Shown here: one piece after another, positions 1-9,338 of the stretch
Layout of the letters: each line of letters opens with the position of its first letter
Numbering within the stretch: the stretch's first letter is position 1
Assembly (NCBI GenBank): GCA_965262315.1
Contig: CBDHFJ010000014.1
Coordinates: 1 to 16,382, forward strand
Length of the DNA: 16,382 nucleotides
Reading direction: 5' to 3'
DNA from: JBCCFK01 sp965262315
GTDB taxonomy: Bacteria; Actinomycetota; Acidimicrobiia; Acidimicrobiales; UBA8592
Made by a program: the position numbers and the translations under genes
The notes under the pieces: model-generated
The model's database searches: none
What the model was told of the DNA's origin: nothing
What the model saw: only the letters and a program-made list of their open reading frames with translations

Positions 1-958
1 ATGTCGTCGAGGATCCCGGTGGCGGCGCTGTGGGGGTCGACCCAGGGCGTCATCAGTTCGTCCCGTCTGGCTTCGGCATCGGCGATGCGGTCGGCGATCG
101 ATCCGATCGCTCGGATCCCCAGCCACGCCCGGTGGAACGGCGCACAGCCCTCGGCCTGGGTGGCCCAGACCCGGGGCGCTTCGTCGAGTGCGCCCAGCGC
201 CTGCGCCTCCAACAGGCCGATGGCGCAACTGGTCAGCAGGGCGCCACCACCCACTTGGACGAGCAGGTCGGCGACACCCCCGACCGCGCGCAGCTGATCG
301 GCGAGCTCCCAGCCGATCGTGCGTCCCCCGTCGAGGGTGAGCACGTTCTCGGTGGCCTGCACCCCGAACGGAAGTGCGCCGTCGGCAACGGCCTCCTGGA
401 ACCGCAGCATGCACGGGTCACCGGCCTCGCCGGAACGTCGTTCACAGACGTGGATGGTGGCCTCGAGCCGGGTGAGCACGTCGACCACTGCGGGGTCGGC
501 CCACGTCGGTATGAAGACGTCGATCGGGCGGTGGGCGGCCCGGGCGACGGTGGCGGCGCCGAGCGCGGCGTTGCCGCACGACGAGATGGCGAGACGGGTC
601 TCGGAGGCCACGGCGTCGACGGCGAGATGGAGCAGCAGGCCCATCAGATGGCGGGCCTTGTGGCTGCCACCGACGTTCCCTGTCTCGTCCTTGGCGAAGA
701 CCATGTCGGGGGCACCGTCGCCGGCCAGCCCGGGCGCCCAGCCCGCCGGAGTGCGGCGGAATCCGGTGCCGTCGACTCCCGACACCGCGGCATCGACCTC
801 GGCGACCATGGCGACGAAGTCATCGTCGGTCCAGCCGGCGGCCAACGCCCGCTCGTAGGAGGTCAGGAGGCGGCGGTAGCGGATGAACGGCCGATGGTCA
901 CCGTCGTCCGGCCAGACCGCCCCCGCGGGCGTGGTCAGCCAGGACGTCGGTGCCGGCA

Positions 959-959
<1 letters not shown>
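1..959 (-). CDS. PLP-dependent fold-type II enzyme (threonine synthase/dehydratase-like), 3' end cut off by window edge
   Basis: The minus strand is open from ATG at 959-957 through base 1 with no stop, giving 319 codons of an incomplete protein (MPAPTSWLTT...). Motifs of the tryptophan-synthase-beta fold are visible: a Schiff-base lysine in GGSHKARH (K101), the substrate loop SSCGNAALGAA (about 127-137), and a glycine-rich PLP-phosphate loop VQVGGGALLTS (about 235-245). Family members usually have 350-450 residues, so the C-terminal part is missing beyond the left edge. Threonine synthase, threonine dehydratase or another beta-eliminating lyase is possible; the substrate cannot be read from the sequence. 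The start overlaps the stop of the upstream gene by one base (TGATG), so translational coupling with that second PLP enzyme is likely. The N-terminal 85 residues (rich in Trp, Asp and Arg) precede the PLP core and I do not recognise them. Confidence 0.85.
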
Positions 960-2470
<1,511 letters not shown>

Positions 2471-2476
2471 CCGAAC

Positions 2477-2482
2477 ACGGTA
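2477..2482 (-). promoter_or_regulatory. Candidate -10 box, leaderless promoter for the PLP enzyme pair
   Basis: On the minus strand TACCGT (TAnnnT) is followed by six bases (GTTCGG) and then the ATG at 2470. This spacing would put the transcription start at or next to the start codon. A weak -35 (TTCAAC, minus strand 2504-2499) lies 16 bases upstream. The same box-to-start distance occurs at the P450 gene in this window, which strengthens the reading. No transcript data support it. Confidence 0.4.
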
Positions 2483-2489
2483 TCCGCAT

Positions 2490-2502
2490 CAACAGAATGT
2501 TG
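2490..2502. promoter_or_regulatory. Short inverted repeat in the promoter spacer, possible operator
   Basis: CAACA-gaa-TGTTG is a perfect 5-bp inverted repeat with a 3-bp centre. It sits between the weak -35 and the -10 candidate of the PLP enzyme pair, where a repressor would be expected to bind. Arms this short arise by chance fairly often, so this is a weak call based only on symmetry and position. Confidence 0.25.
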
Positions 2503-2528
2503 AAGGGACGTGCGACGACACTTCGACG

Positions 2529-4259
2529 TCAGTGGAAACGTCCCGCCTCGATGGCTTCGGTGGCCGCCTCGTAGCCCCTGGTGATGATCATCTGTGCCGG
2601 TTTGGTGTCGGTCAGGCCGAAGCCACGCACCTCGGGGGCGATGACGATGTCGGCCAGGTGGCTGGCCTCGTTCTGGCCCAGCTCGGTGAGCCGCATCAAC
2701 ACCCGCGCGAGGGTGACGCCGCTGCCGCGCCGTCGACGCACGTTCCAGCCGCTCACGATGCCCGACCCGTCGATGCCCGTGTTGTCGATGCCGGAGGGGT
2801 CGCCGACGTCGACGGCAACGATGCGAGCGCCGGGATGGCGCGCTGACGCGATCCCGACGGGCAGGTTCGCCACCAGGCCGCCGTCCACCAGAAGGCGGTT
2901 GCCGATGGCCACCGGAGGGAAGAGTCCCGGGACGGCGACGCTGCACCGGATGGCCTGCCACAGCGGACCGCTGGCGTGCACGCACGGTTCGGCCGCGACC
3001 AGGTCGCAGGACACCGCCGCGTAGTCGACCGCGAGGTCCTCGATGTTCCGATCGCCGAAGAACCCGCGGAAACCCTCGGTCATGAACTTGCCGGTGGTGA
3101 GAGCCAGCGCCGGTGGGTTGAAGTCGCGGTGCCACCGCACCTCGTCGAACCACTGGAGCAGCGAGGACTCCACCTCGGACAGGTTGCCCACGCGAGCCAG
3201 CGCGCCACCCACCAGCGCGCCGGCGCTGGTGCCAACGATGGCGTCGATGGGGATCGCGTGCTCCTGGAGCGCCCGGATCACCCCGAGGTGAGCGAAGCCA
3301 CGCGCTCCCCCGCCACCCAGCACCAGGATCGTGGCGTCACCGGTCAGCCGTCGCACCATGCGCCGCAGATCGTCGGCGGAGTCGGCACGCAGGTTGTGGT
3401 GGGTGAAGATCTTGCGACCGGGGAAGAAGGACGACGAGGTGGGGCGGCTGGTGTAGCGCATCACGAGCGAGACCGGCAGCTCCGCGAGCCTGGTCGCGCA
3501 GCTCTGGTCCATCTCCGTGGGAGTCGGGGCCGGCGACGCCCCCTGCGCGGCCACCATGAGGATCCGGTCTGCGTGCCGCAGGCACTGCTTGGTCCACGCC
3601 GTGGGGTGGAAGTCGGCGACGAGGAGCGAGACGTCGACGTCGTTCTCGAGATCGAGGAGCCAGGCGGCCGACGGCGTTCGTCCCGCGGCGTCGTCGGCGT
3701 TCACCACCGCCGTCCGGTGGCTGGTGATGGCCTCGGCGAGCTCGTGTGCGAACGGAGTCAGGTCCTCGTCGCGTGTCGGCAGGATCACGATCGTGGCGGG
3801 AAGCGAAGGTCGGGGCGGTCGGGTCAAGGTCTCGCGGAGCCGGGTCACCACCACCCCGGCGAACGGCCGCAGGACCGCGGGGTGCTCGGAGGTGAGGGTC
3901 AGGAAGGCAGCCGCGGGAAGCCGGTAGAGCTCGGTGTCCCGCATGGCTGTCACCGTGGCAGAACGCTTGTCGTCGGTGATGAGCGCCATCTCGCCCACGA
4001 CCTCGCCCTTGCCGACCTGCCCCACGTCTCGGCTGCCGCCGTCGAGATCTGCAGCGGTGGTGCGCAGCCGACCGTGCCGGACCACGTACAACGCGTCGGC
4101 CTCCTCGCCCTGGCGCATCAGGACCTCCCCGGTCTCGATGCGCACCCCCTCGAATGCCGCGGCCAGCGCCGCTCGCGCATCCCCGGTGACGATGTCGAAC
4201 ACCGCGCACGCATCCAGTGTCTCGGCGACATCGCCCGCCCCAGGCGTGAACTGCTCCAC
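2529..4259 (-). CDS. Cyclic-nucleotide-binding domain fused to patatin-like phospholipase (NTE/RssA-like), 576 aa
   Basis: Residues about 15-145 form a cNMP-binding domain: GEVLMRQGEEADALYVV, then the phosphate-binding cassette GEMALITDDKRSATV with the expected Glu (E90) and Arg (R99). Residues about 310-480 form a patatin-like Ser/Asp hydrolase: oxyanion loop GGGGARGFAHLG (315-326), nucleophile elbow GTSAG with Ser345, and DGGLVANLP with catalytic Asp459. The middle stretch (about 150-305) lacks a recognised motif; such linkers occur in bacterial neuropathy-target-esterase-like proteins. The likely role is a lipid acyl hydrolase (lysophospholipase type) gated by cAMP or cGMP, at the inner face of the membrane. 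No transmembrane segment is seen. The start is GTG at 4259, chosen because a TACTAT box lies eight bases upstream. It is divergent from the P450 and lies two genes from a nucleotidyl cyclase, a plausible source of its ligand. Confidence 0.9.
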   Translation of the reverse strand: MEQFTPGAGDVAETLDACAVFDIVTGDARAALAAAFEGVRIETGEVLMRQGEEADALYVVRHGRLRTTAADLDGGSRDVGQVGKGEVVGEMALITDDKRSATVTAMRDTELYRLPAAAFLTLTSEHPAVLRPFAGVVVTRLRETLTRPPRPSLPATIVILPTRDEDLTPFAHELAEAITSHRTAVVNADDAAGRTPSAAWLLDLENDVDVSLLVADFHPTAWTKQCLRHADRILMVAAQGASPAPTPTEMDQSCATRLAELPVSLVMRYTSRPTSSSFFPGRKIFTHHNLRADSADDLRRMVRRLTGDATILVLGGGGARGFAHLGVIRALQEHAIPIDAIVGTSAGALVGGALARVGNLSEVESSLLQWFDEVRWHRDFNPPALALTTGKFMTEGFRGFFGDRNIEDLAVDYAAVSCDLVAAEPCVHASGPLWQAIRCSVAVPGLFPPVAIGNRLLVDGGLVANLPVGIASARHPGARIVAVDVGDPSGIDNTGIDGSGIVSGWNVRRRRGSGVTLARVLMRLTELGQNEASHLADIVIAPEVRGFGLTDTKPAQMIITRGYEAATEAIEAGRFH

Positions 4260-4267
4260 GAGGCCGC

Positions 4268-4273
4268 ATAGTA
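4268..4273 (-). promoter_or_regulatory. Candidate -10 box for the cNMP-patatin gene
   Basis: Minus-strand TACTAT matches five of six bases of TATAAT and lies eight bases before the GTG start at 4259, consistent with a leaderless or near-leaderless transcript. No clear -35 is visible: the expected position is occupied by the -10 box of the divergent P450 gene. Confidence 0.45.
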
Positions 4274-4290
4274 GGTCAGGAGGCGACCAC

Positions 4291-4296
4291 TACGAT
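4291..4296 (+). promoter_or_regulatory. Candidate -10 box for the cytochrome P450 gene
   Basis: TACGAT is followed by six bases and the ATG at 4303, the usual geometry of a leaderless actinobacterial transcript. An AGGAGG at 4278-4283 looks like a Shine-Dalgarno but is 19 bases from the ATG, too far to act normally. The -10 reading therefore explains the start better. No -35 consensus was found. Confidence 0.45.
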
Positions 4297-4302
4297 TCGG
4301 CC

Positions 4303-5493
4303 ATGATCGACCGGACGATCGACCTCCTCGACGGTGCCTTCTACGCCGACCAGCCATACGAGACCTACGCCTGGTTGCGGACGAACGCGCCGGCCTACTG
4401 GGACGAGCACAACGAGCTCTGGGGGATCTCCCGCTACGACGACATCGTCGAGGTGGAGAAGCGCAAGGACCTCTTCATCAGCTCGGACCGGGAGAAGGGC
4501 GGGTACCGACCCAACATCCCCGCCGACGCGTCGATCATCGGCCTCGACGACCCCGCCCACGCCGTGCGCCGGCTCCTGGTGTCGCGCCGCTTCACCCCAC
4601 GAGCCGTGGCCGAATGGGAACCCCACGTCCGCGGCGCAGTGCGCCGCATGCTCGACGACGCGCTGGGCCACGGTGGCCCGATCGACGTCGTCAGCGAGCT
4701 CGCCGCGCCGCTGCCGGCGATGATGATCGGGCACCTGCTCGGCTTCCCGGACGAGCTCTGGCCGTCGCTCCAGGACTGGAGCGAACGCACGATCGCCCTC
4801 GGCGGCGGCCCCCGCTACCACGACCAGGACGGCATCGAGGCGGTCTTCGAGTTCACGGCGGCCTGCATCGAGCTGTACGAGGCGAAGAAGGCGGCGCCCG
4901 CGGCCGACGTCATGTCGGCCTGGATCGAGGCAGAGCGCACCGGGCTCCGCGACGGCCAGGAGTTCGGGCTCGACCAGATGATCAGCGACTGCCTCCTGCT
5001 GCTCGACGGTGGAGCCGAGACCACCCGGACCGTGATCGCCCGAACGCTCCTGAACCTGGCTGCTCGGCCCGACCAGTGGGAGGCACTCCGGGCGGGAGCC
5101 GACCTCGAGGTCGCAACCGAAGAGTTCATCCGCTATGTCACGCCGATCCACAACATGTGCCGGGTCGCCACCCGCGACACCGAGATCGCCGGGACGACCA
5201 TCCGGTCGGGCCAGCAGGTCGTGATGATGTATTCGTCGGCCAACCGCGACCCGGCCCACTTCGTGGACCCCGAGACCATGGACGTCCGGCGCGCGCCCAA
5301 CAACCACATCTCGTTCGGCTTCGGCACCCACTTCTGCCTGGGGGCCGCGCTGGCGCGGCTCGAGATCCGCGTGTTCTTCGAGGAACTCCTCCCGCGTGTC
5401 GCGGCGATCGAGCTCGCAGGCGACCCGGTGGAGATGCCCAACGCCTTCGTGTACGGCCTGCGCTCGGTGCCGATGGACCTCACACCGGCCTGA
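4303..5493 (+). CDS. Cytochrome P450, 396 aa
   Basis: This is a haem-thiolate monooxygenase of soluble bacterial type; 396 residues is normal for the family. The visible motifs are the C-helix pattern LDDPAHAVRRLLVSRRFTP (about 81-99), the I-helix oxygen-activation motif GGAETT (236-241), the K-helix ExxR within EEFIR (E274, R277), and the haem loop FGFGTHFCLG with axial Cys345. The reading frame is open upstream to 3934, but that part is antisense to the patatin gene; ATG 4303 begins the normal N-terminus (MIDRTIDLLDG). The C-helix and haem-loop style recalls actinobacterial P450s acting on sterols, terpenes or fatty acids, but the substrate is not determinable. No ferredoxin or ferredoxin reductase gene lies in the window, so electrons must come from partners encoded elsewhere. 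It is divergent from the cNMP-patatin gene with 43 bp between start codons. Confidence 0.95.
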   Translation: MIDRTIDLLDGAFYADQPYETYAWLRTNAPAYWDEHNELWGISRYDDIVEVEKRKDLFISSDREKGGYRPNIPADASIIGLDDPAHAVRRLLVSRRFTPRAVAEWEPHVRGAVRRMLDDALGHGGPIDVVSELAAPLPAMMIGHLLGFPDELWPSLQDWSERTIALGGGPRYHDQDGIEAVFEFTAACIELYEAKKAAPAADVMSAWIEAERTGLRDGQEFGLDQMISDCLLLLDGGAETTRTVIARTLLNLAARPDQWEALRAGADLEVATEEFIRYVTPIHNMCRVATRDTEIAGTTIRSGQQVVMMYSSANRDPAHFVDPETMDVRRAPNNHISFGFGTHFCLGAALARLEIRVFFEELLPRVAAIELAGDPVEMPNAFVYGLRSVPMDLTPA

Positions 5494-5551
5494 CCGGCCT
5501 CGGCCCCAGATCACGAGCCGACCGGAACCGGACACGTTGCGTCACTGCACA

Positions 5552-5560
5552 TGACAGAAT
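5552..5560 (+). promoter_or_regulatory. Possible extended -10 promoter for the cyclase gene
   Basis: TGACAGAAT resembles an extended -10 element (TGn plus CAGAAT, four of six matches to TATAAT). It would start a transcript near 5567, leaving a 5' leader of about 30 nt that is almost entirely a hairpin. No convincing -35 is present. Read-through from the P450 gene, which ends about 100 bp upstream on the same strand, is an alternative. Confidence 0.28.
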
Positions 5561-5562
5561 GA

Positions 5563-5589
5563 GGGGGTCCGGTTCGGGCCGGACACCCC
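5563..5589 (+). other. GC-rich hairpin just upstream of the cyclase start codon
   Basis: GTCCGG (5567-5572), loop TTCGGG, CCGGAC (5579-5584) form a perfect 6-bp stem. It is extended by GGGG (5563-5566) pairing with CCCC (5586-5589) past one bulged A. It ends seven bases before the ATG at 5597. There is no U-tract, so it is not a typical intrinsic terminator. It could affect translation initiation, or act as a weak terminator or stabiliser for the P450 transcript. Confidence 0.4.
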
Positions 5590-5596
5590 GGATGAC

Positions 5597-8500
5597 ATGA
5601 CGTTGGCCGCCGCACAAGACCTGGCGCCCTACGTTCCGCGTCTCGCCACCGAGCTCGCGGGCGAGCAGGGCGCGTCCTGGACCAGCATCGAGGGCACGAT
5701 GCTGTCTGCGGACATCTCGGGTTTCACTGCGCTGTCCGAGAAGCTCGCCGGCAAGGGAAAGGCGGGCGCCGAAGAGATCACGTCGCTGATCAACACCTGC
5801 TTCACCGCGCTGATCGACTCGGCCTACGACTACCGCGGCGAGGTCATCAAGTTCGGCGGCGACGCCCTGCTCGTGCTCTTCCGAGGCGACGACCACGAGC
5901 GCCGCTGTGCCAACGCATCGCTGGCGATGCAGATCGCCCTGCACTCCTCCCCTGCCGCCAAGCGCGCCAACCTGACCATGACCGTCGGCGCCTCGCACGG
6001 ACCCTTCGACGTGTTCATGGTGGGCTCGGGATATCGCGAGCTGCTGATCATCGGGCCCGCGGCCTCCAACGTGATCTTCCTCGAGGGTGAGGCCGACAAG
6101 GGCGAGACCCTGATCAGCCCCCAGATCGCCGCCCACGTCCCCGACCACATGCTCGGCCGGGAACACGCCGGCGGCCTCGCCGTCAGCGGTGCGCCCTTCG
6201 ATCCGCCGATGGCCCCGGACCCGCGGCCATGGCTCAGCGAGGATCTGACACCGTTCGTGCCGCCCCAGGTGGTCGAGCAGCTCGGGGCGTTCGCCGAGCT
6301 CGGCGGCGAGCACCGCATCGTGAGCGTCGGCTTCGCCATGGTGGCCGGCGTGGGCGAGCAGCTCGACACGGTGGGACCCCAGGCCACCGCCGACGCGTTG
6401 GGCCACCTGATCGACGGTCTTGTGGCCGCCGCCGCACCGTTCGGCGTCACCGCGCTGCACACCGACATCGCCGACGACGGCTTCAAGGTCGTGCTGTGTG
6501 CGGGCGCTCCCGTGAACCCCGGCGACACCAGCGATGCCCTGCTCCAGGCGGCCCTGGGCATCGCCGCCGTCGACTCACCGTTCGTCATCCGCCAGGGCTG
6601 TCAGACCGGTCGGGTCTTCGCCGGCTTCCTCGGCAGCCCCTACCGGCGGACGTACACGCTGATGGGCGACCCGGTGAACACGGCCGCCCGCATGCTGGGC
6701 AAGGCCGGAGATCGAGACATCGTGGCGGTGGGGTCGATGGTCGACGACACCCGCACCATCTTCGAATCCGAGGAGCTGGAACCCTTCCACGTGAAGGGCA
6801 AGACCGAACCCATCGTCGCCCACAAGATCCGTGGCGCCACCGACGAGGTCCGTCGAGGTGGTGCCGCGACCAGGCTGTTCGGGCGCGAGCGGGAGCTCGG
6901 GATCCTGGCCGCCGCCATCGGCGAGCTGGGCGAGATCGTCGACATCGTCGGCCCCGCCGGCGTCGGCAAGTCCCGGCTCCTGGACGCCGCCTGGGACGAG
7001 GCCGAAGGCCTCCGCTTCTTCCAGGGGGCATGCACTCCCTACGGCGCCACGTCGCCGTACTCCTTGTGGCGCCCCTTGCTGCGCAACGGGATCGGGATCG
7101 ACGTCAATGCCGAACCCGGCGAGGCGGGACGCCTGCTCACCGCGTTCGTCACCCAGGCCGCACCCGACCTGGTTCCGCTCATCCCGCTGATCGCCGTGCC
7201 CTTCGGCGCCGAGGTCTCGAGCACGCCCCAAGCCGATGCGATCGACCCCGAGTTCCGCCGCCAACGGATCCACGAGACCATCATCGATCTCTACGACACC
7301 ACCCTCGGTGAGACGCCGGTGTTCCTGGTCATCGAGGACCTGCACTGGGTCGACGACGCGTCCGCCGACCTGGTCAACTTCTTCGTCCGGGCCGCCGCCG
7401 ACAGACCGTGGACCGGCGTCACCACCCGCCGCCCGGAGGGCGGTTGGGCCCCAGAGGACGAAGTCGAGCACGTCACCACCATCGAGCTCCAGCCACTGAC
7501 CGACGACGACATCAAGCGGATTGCGATCGAGGTCAGCTCCAGGGCCCTGTCCGACCAGGAGATCGGAGTGGTGGTCGACCGGGCCAATGGCAACCCGTTG
7601 TTCGCCATCGAGATCGCTGCCGCGATGGCCGAGCTGGGAGGCGCCGCCCTACCCGAATCGATCGAGGGCGTGATCTCGACCCGCATCGACGGCCTCGACC
7701 CGACGCTTCGGCGGCTCCTGCGGATCGCAGCCGTCCTCGGGCGCACGTTCGACCTCGCCGACCTCGATGCCGTCGCCGGGCTCGGTCGCTCCGACGCAGA
7801 CGCGATCGTGGCCGGGTCCGCTGGCATGGTCGCCGCCGGCGACGGCGACCGTCTCGAATTCGCGCATGCGATGTACCGCGACGTCGCCTACGAGGGGCTG
7901 CCCTACTCGCAGCGGCGGACCCTGCACGCGAGCGTGGCCCATCATCTCGAGGCCACCGCCGTCGGGCCCCCGCCAGCGGATCTGCTGTCGTTGCACTTCC
8001 ACGCGGCCGGCGTGCGTGCGAAGGCGTGGAGCTACTCGGTAGCAGCCGGCGAGATCGCGCGGGAGCAGTACGCGCTGGCGGAGGCCGCCGCCGCGTACGA
8101 ACGGGCGCTCGATGCAGGCAGTCGCCTGAAGTCCATCGCCGACCACGACCGGGTCCAGGTGGCCGATGCGCTCGGTGATGCCCTCGCTGCGCTCGGCCGC
8201 TACGACGAGGCCGACCGGTCCTGGCGTCGAGCCCGCCGCTACAACGACGCCGTCGAGGCAGACGTCGACCTCATGCGCAAGCTGGGTTCGATCCGAGAGC
8301 GGCAGGGCGAGTTGAGCGCGGCGGTCCGCTGGTACGCCCGCGGTCGACGGCGAGCCGAGCAAGCTCGGACGGCAGCGATGGCCGGGCCGCGGGCGCGGCT
8401 GGAGCTCAGCGACGCCGGCGTACGGTTCCGGCGCGGCGACTTCGAACGGTGCCGAGCGATGGCCAAGAGTGCCCTCGAGCTCGCTCGAGAGGCGGGCGAC

Positions 8501-9337
8501 ACCGAGGCCGAGGCACTGGCACTCGACCGAATCCACGTCTCCACCGTCTACCTCCGCGAACCCGACACCGACGGCGCCGGCGACCGTGCAGTCGCGCTCT
8601 TCGGGGGCCTCGGTGAGCTGGCTTCGAAGGCGCGGGTGCTGAACAACCAGGGCATCGAGGCGTACTTCGCCGGCAACTGGACGTCGGCTTCTGACTACTA
8701 CCAGGCATCCATGCGCGACGGCATCGCCGCCGGCAACGTGGTCGAGGCCAGTCTCGCCGCGCTGAACAGCGGGGAGATCCTGAGCGATCAGGGCCGCTGG
8801 GACCAGGCGCTGGTCCTCCTGGGCGATGCGCTCCGCAACTGGCAGGCCGCGGGCTACCTGACGGGGATGGCCGCCGCCAACCTCTTCATCGGCACCACCC
8901 ACCTCCGTGCGGGCGACCACGACGCCGCACAGGAGTCCCTCACCCTCGCCGTGGGCCAACTCGATGAGCTCGGGCTCGTCGAGCTCATCCAGGACGCCCG
9001 TTCGAGGATGTTGGAGCTCACCATCCTCCAGCGCGCAGCCGGTCCCGAGGAGGCTCGCGCGTTCCTCGACGACCTCGAAGACGACCACCCCCTCACCCAA
9101 CGAGGACTCCGCCTCCTGGGCCTCGCCCACCTCGTCGCAGCCGACCACGAGGCAGCCGCCCAGGTCCTCGAATCAGCCGCAACCGATGACGCCACCTTCG
9201 AGAACCTGCTCGTCCATCAGCTGCTGACGAAGGCCAGGCCGCCCGAGCACCCCTCGCAGGGGGGCTGGGCCGACCTCATCGCTTCGACGATGGACCGGCT
9301 GGACATCGAGACCCTTCCGCGTCTCGACCTCGACTGA
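5597..9337 (+). CDS. Tandem class III nucleotidyl cyclase - P-loop NTPase - TPR protein (soluble adenylyl cyclase-like), 1246 aa
   Basis: Four parts are visible. Cyclase domain 1 (about 30-185) has metal-binding Asp39 in LSADISGFT and Asp89 in VIKFGGDALLVLF, with Lys85 four residues before it. Cyclase domain 2 (about 237-400) has GDPVNTAARM (D358, N361, R365), but the first metal Asp is replaced in VGFAMVAG (Met248). An NTPase module follows, with Walker A GPAGVGKS (452-459), Walker B VFLVIEDLHW (575-584) and a GNPLFAIE motif (about 665-672). The C-terminal part (about 810-1170) is a helical TPR-like array (for example GRYDEADRSW, GDFERCRAM, GRWDQALVLL). The two cyclase halves look complementary and could make one composite ATP site, yielding cAMP. 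The domain order matches mammalian soluble adenylyl cyclase. It is cytosolic, with no signal peptide or membrane segment. ATG 5597 was chosen because the ATG at 5592 meets a stop at once. Its stop is one base from that of the convergent lipoprotein gene. Confidence 0.92.
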   Translation: MTLAAAQDLAPYVPRLATELAGEQGASWTSIEGTMLSADISGFTALSEKLAGKGKAGAEEITSLINTCFTALIDSAYDYRGEVIKFGGDALLVLFRGDDHERRCANASLAMQIALHSSPAAKRANLTMTVGASHGPFDVFMVGSGYRELLIIGPAASNVIFLEGEADKGETLISPQIAAHVPDHMLGREHAGGLAVSGAPFDPPMAPDPRPWLSEDLTPFVPPQVVEQLGAFAELGGEHRIVSVGFAMVAGVGEQLDTVGPQATADALGHLIDGLVAAAAPFGVTALHTDIADDGFKVVLCAGAPVNPGDTSDALLQAALGIAAVDSPFVIRQGCQTGRVFAGFLGSPYRRTYTLMGDPVNTAARMLGKAGDRDIVAVGSMVDDTRTIFESEELEPFHVKGKTEPIVAHKIRGATDEVRRGGAATRLFGRERELGILAAAIGELGEIVDIVGPAGVGKSRLLDAAWDEAEGLRFFQGACTPYGATSPYSLWRPLLRNGIGIDVNAEPGEAGRLLTAFVTQAAPDLVPLIPLIAVPFGAEVSSTPQADAIDPEFRRQRIHETIIDLYDTTLGETPVFLVIEDLHWVDDASADLVNFFVRAAADRPWTGVTTRRPEGGWAPEDEVEHVTTIELQPLTDDDIKRIAIEVSSRALSDQEIGVVVDRANGNPLFAIEIAAAMAELGGAALPESIEGVISTRIDGLDPTLRRLLRIAAVLGRTFDLADLDAVAGLGRSDADAIVAGSAGMVAAGDGDRLEFAHAMYRDVAYEGLPYSQRRTLHASVAHHLEATAVGPPPADLLSLHFHAAGVRAKAWSYSVAAGEIAREQYALAEAAAAYERALDAGSRLKSIADHDRVQVADALGDALAALGRYDEADRSWRRARRYNDAVEADVDLMRKLGSIRERQGELSAAVRWYARGRRRAEQARTAAMAGPRARLELSDAGVRFRRGDFERCRAMAKSALELAREAGDTEAEALALDRIHVSTVYLREPDTDGAGDRAVALFGGLGELASKARVLNNQGIEAYFAGNWTSASDYYQASMRDGIAAGNVVEASLAALNSGEILSDQGRWDQALVLLGDALRNWQAAGYLTGMAAANLFIGTTHLRAGDHDAAQESLTLAVGQLDELGLVELIQDARSRMLELTILQRAAGPEEARAFLDDLEDDHPLTQRGLRLLGLAHLVAADHEAAAQVLESAATDDATFENLLVHQLLTKARPPEHPSQGGWADLIASTMDRLDIETLPRLDLD

Positions 9338-9338
9338 G

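Noticed and set aside
2976..4271. Plus-strand open frame of 431 codons opposite the patatin gene
   Set aside because: Low-complexity Arg/Gly/His-rich translation with no domain; the minus strand encodes intact cNMP and patatin motifs.
4278..4283. AGGAGG as ribosome binding site of the P450 gene
   Set aside because: It lies 19 bases before the ATG, beyond normal spacing, and no other in-frame start codon fits it.
3934..4302. Upstream extension of the P450 reading frame
   Set aside because: It is antisense to the patatin N-terminus, its product is Ser/Arg/Thr-rich without homology clues, and the normal P450 N-terminus begins at ATG 4303.
4276..5535. Minus-strand open frame of 419 codons opposite the P450
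   Set aside because: It is the antisense shadow of a gene with a complete haem-binding motif, and it spans the divergent promoter region.
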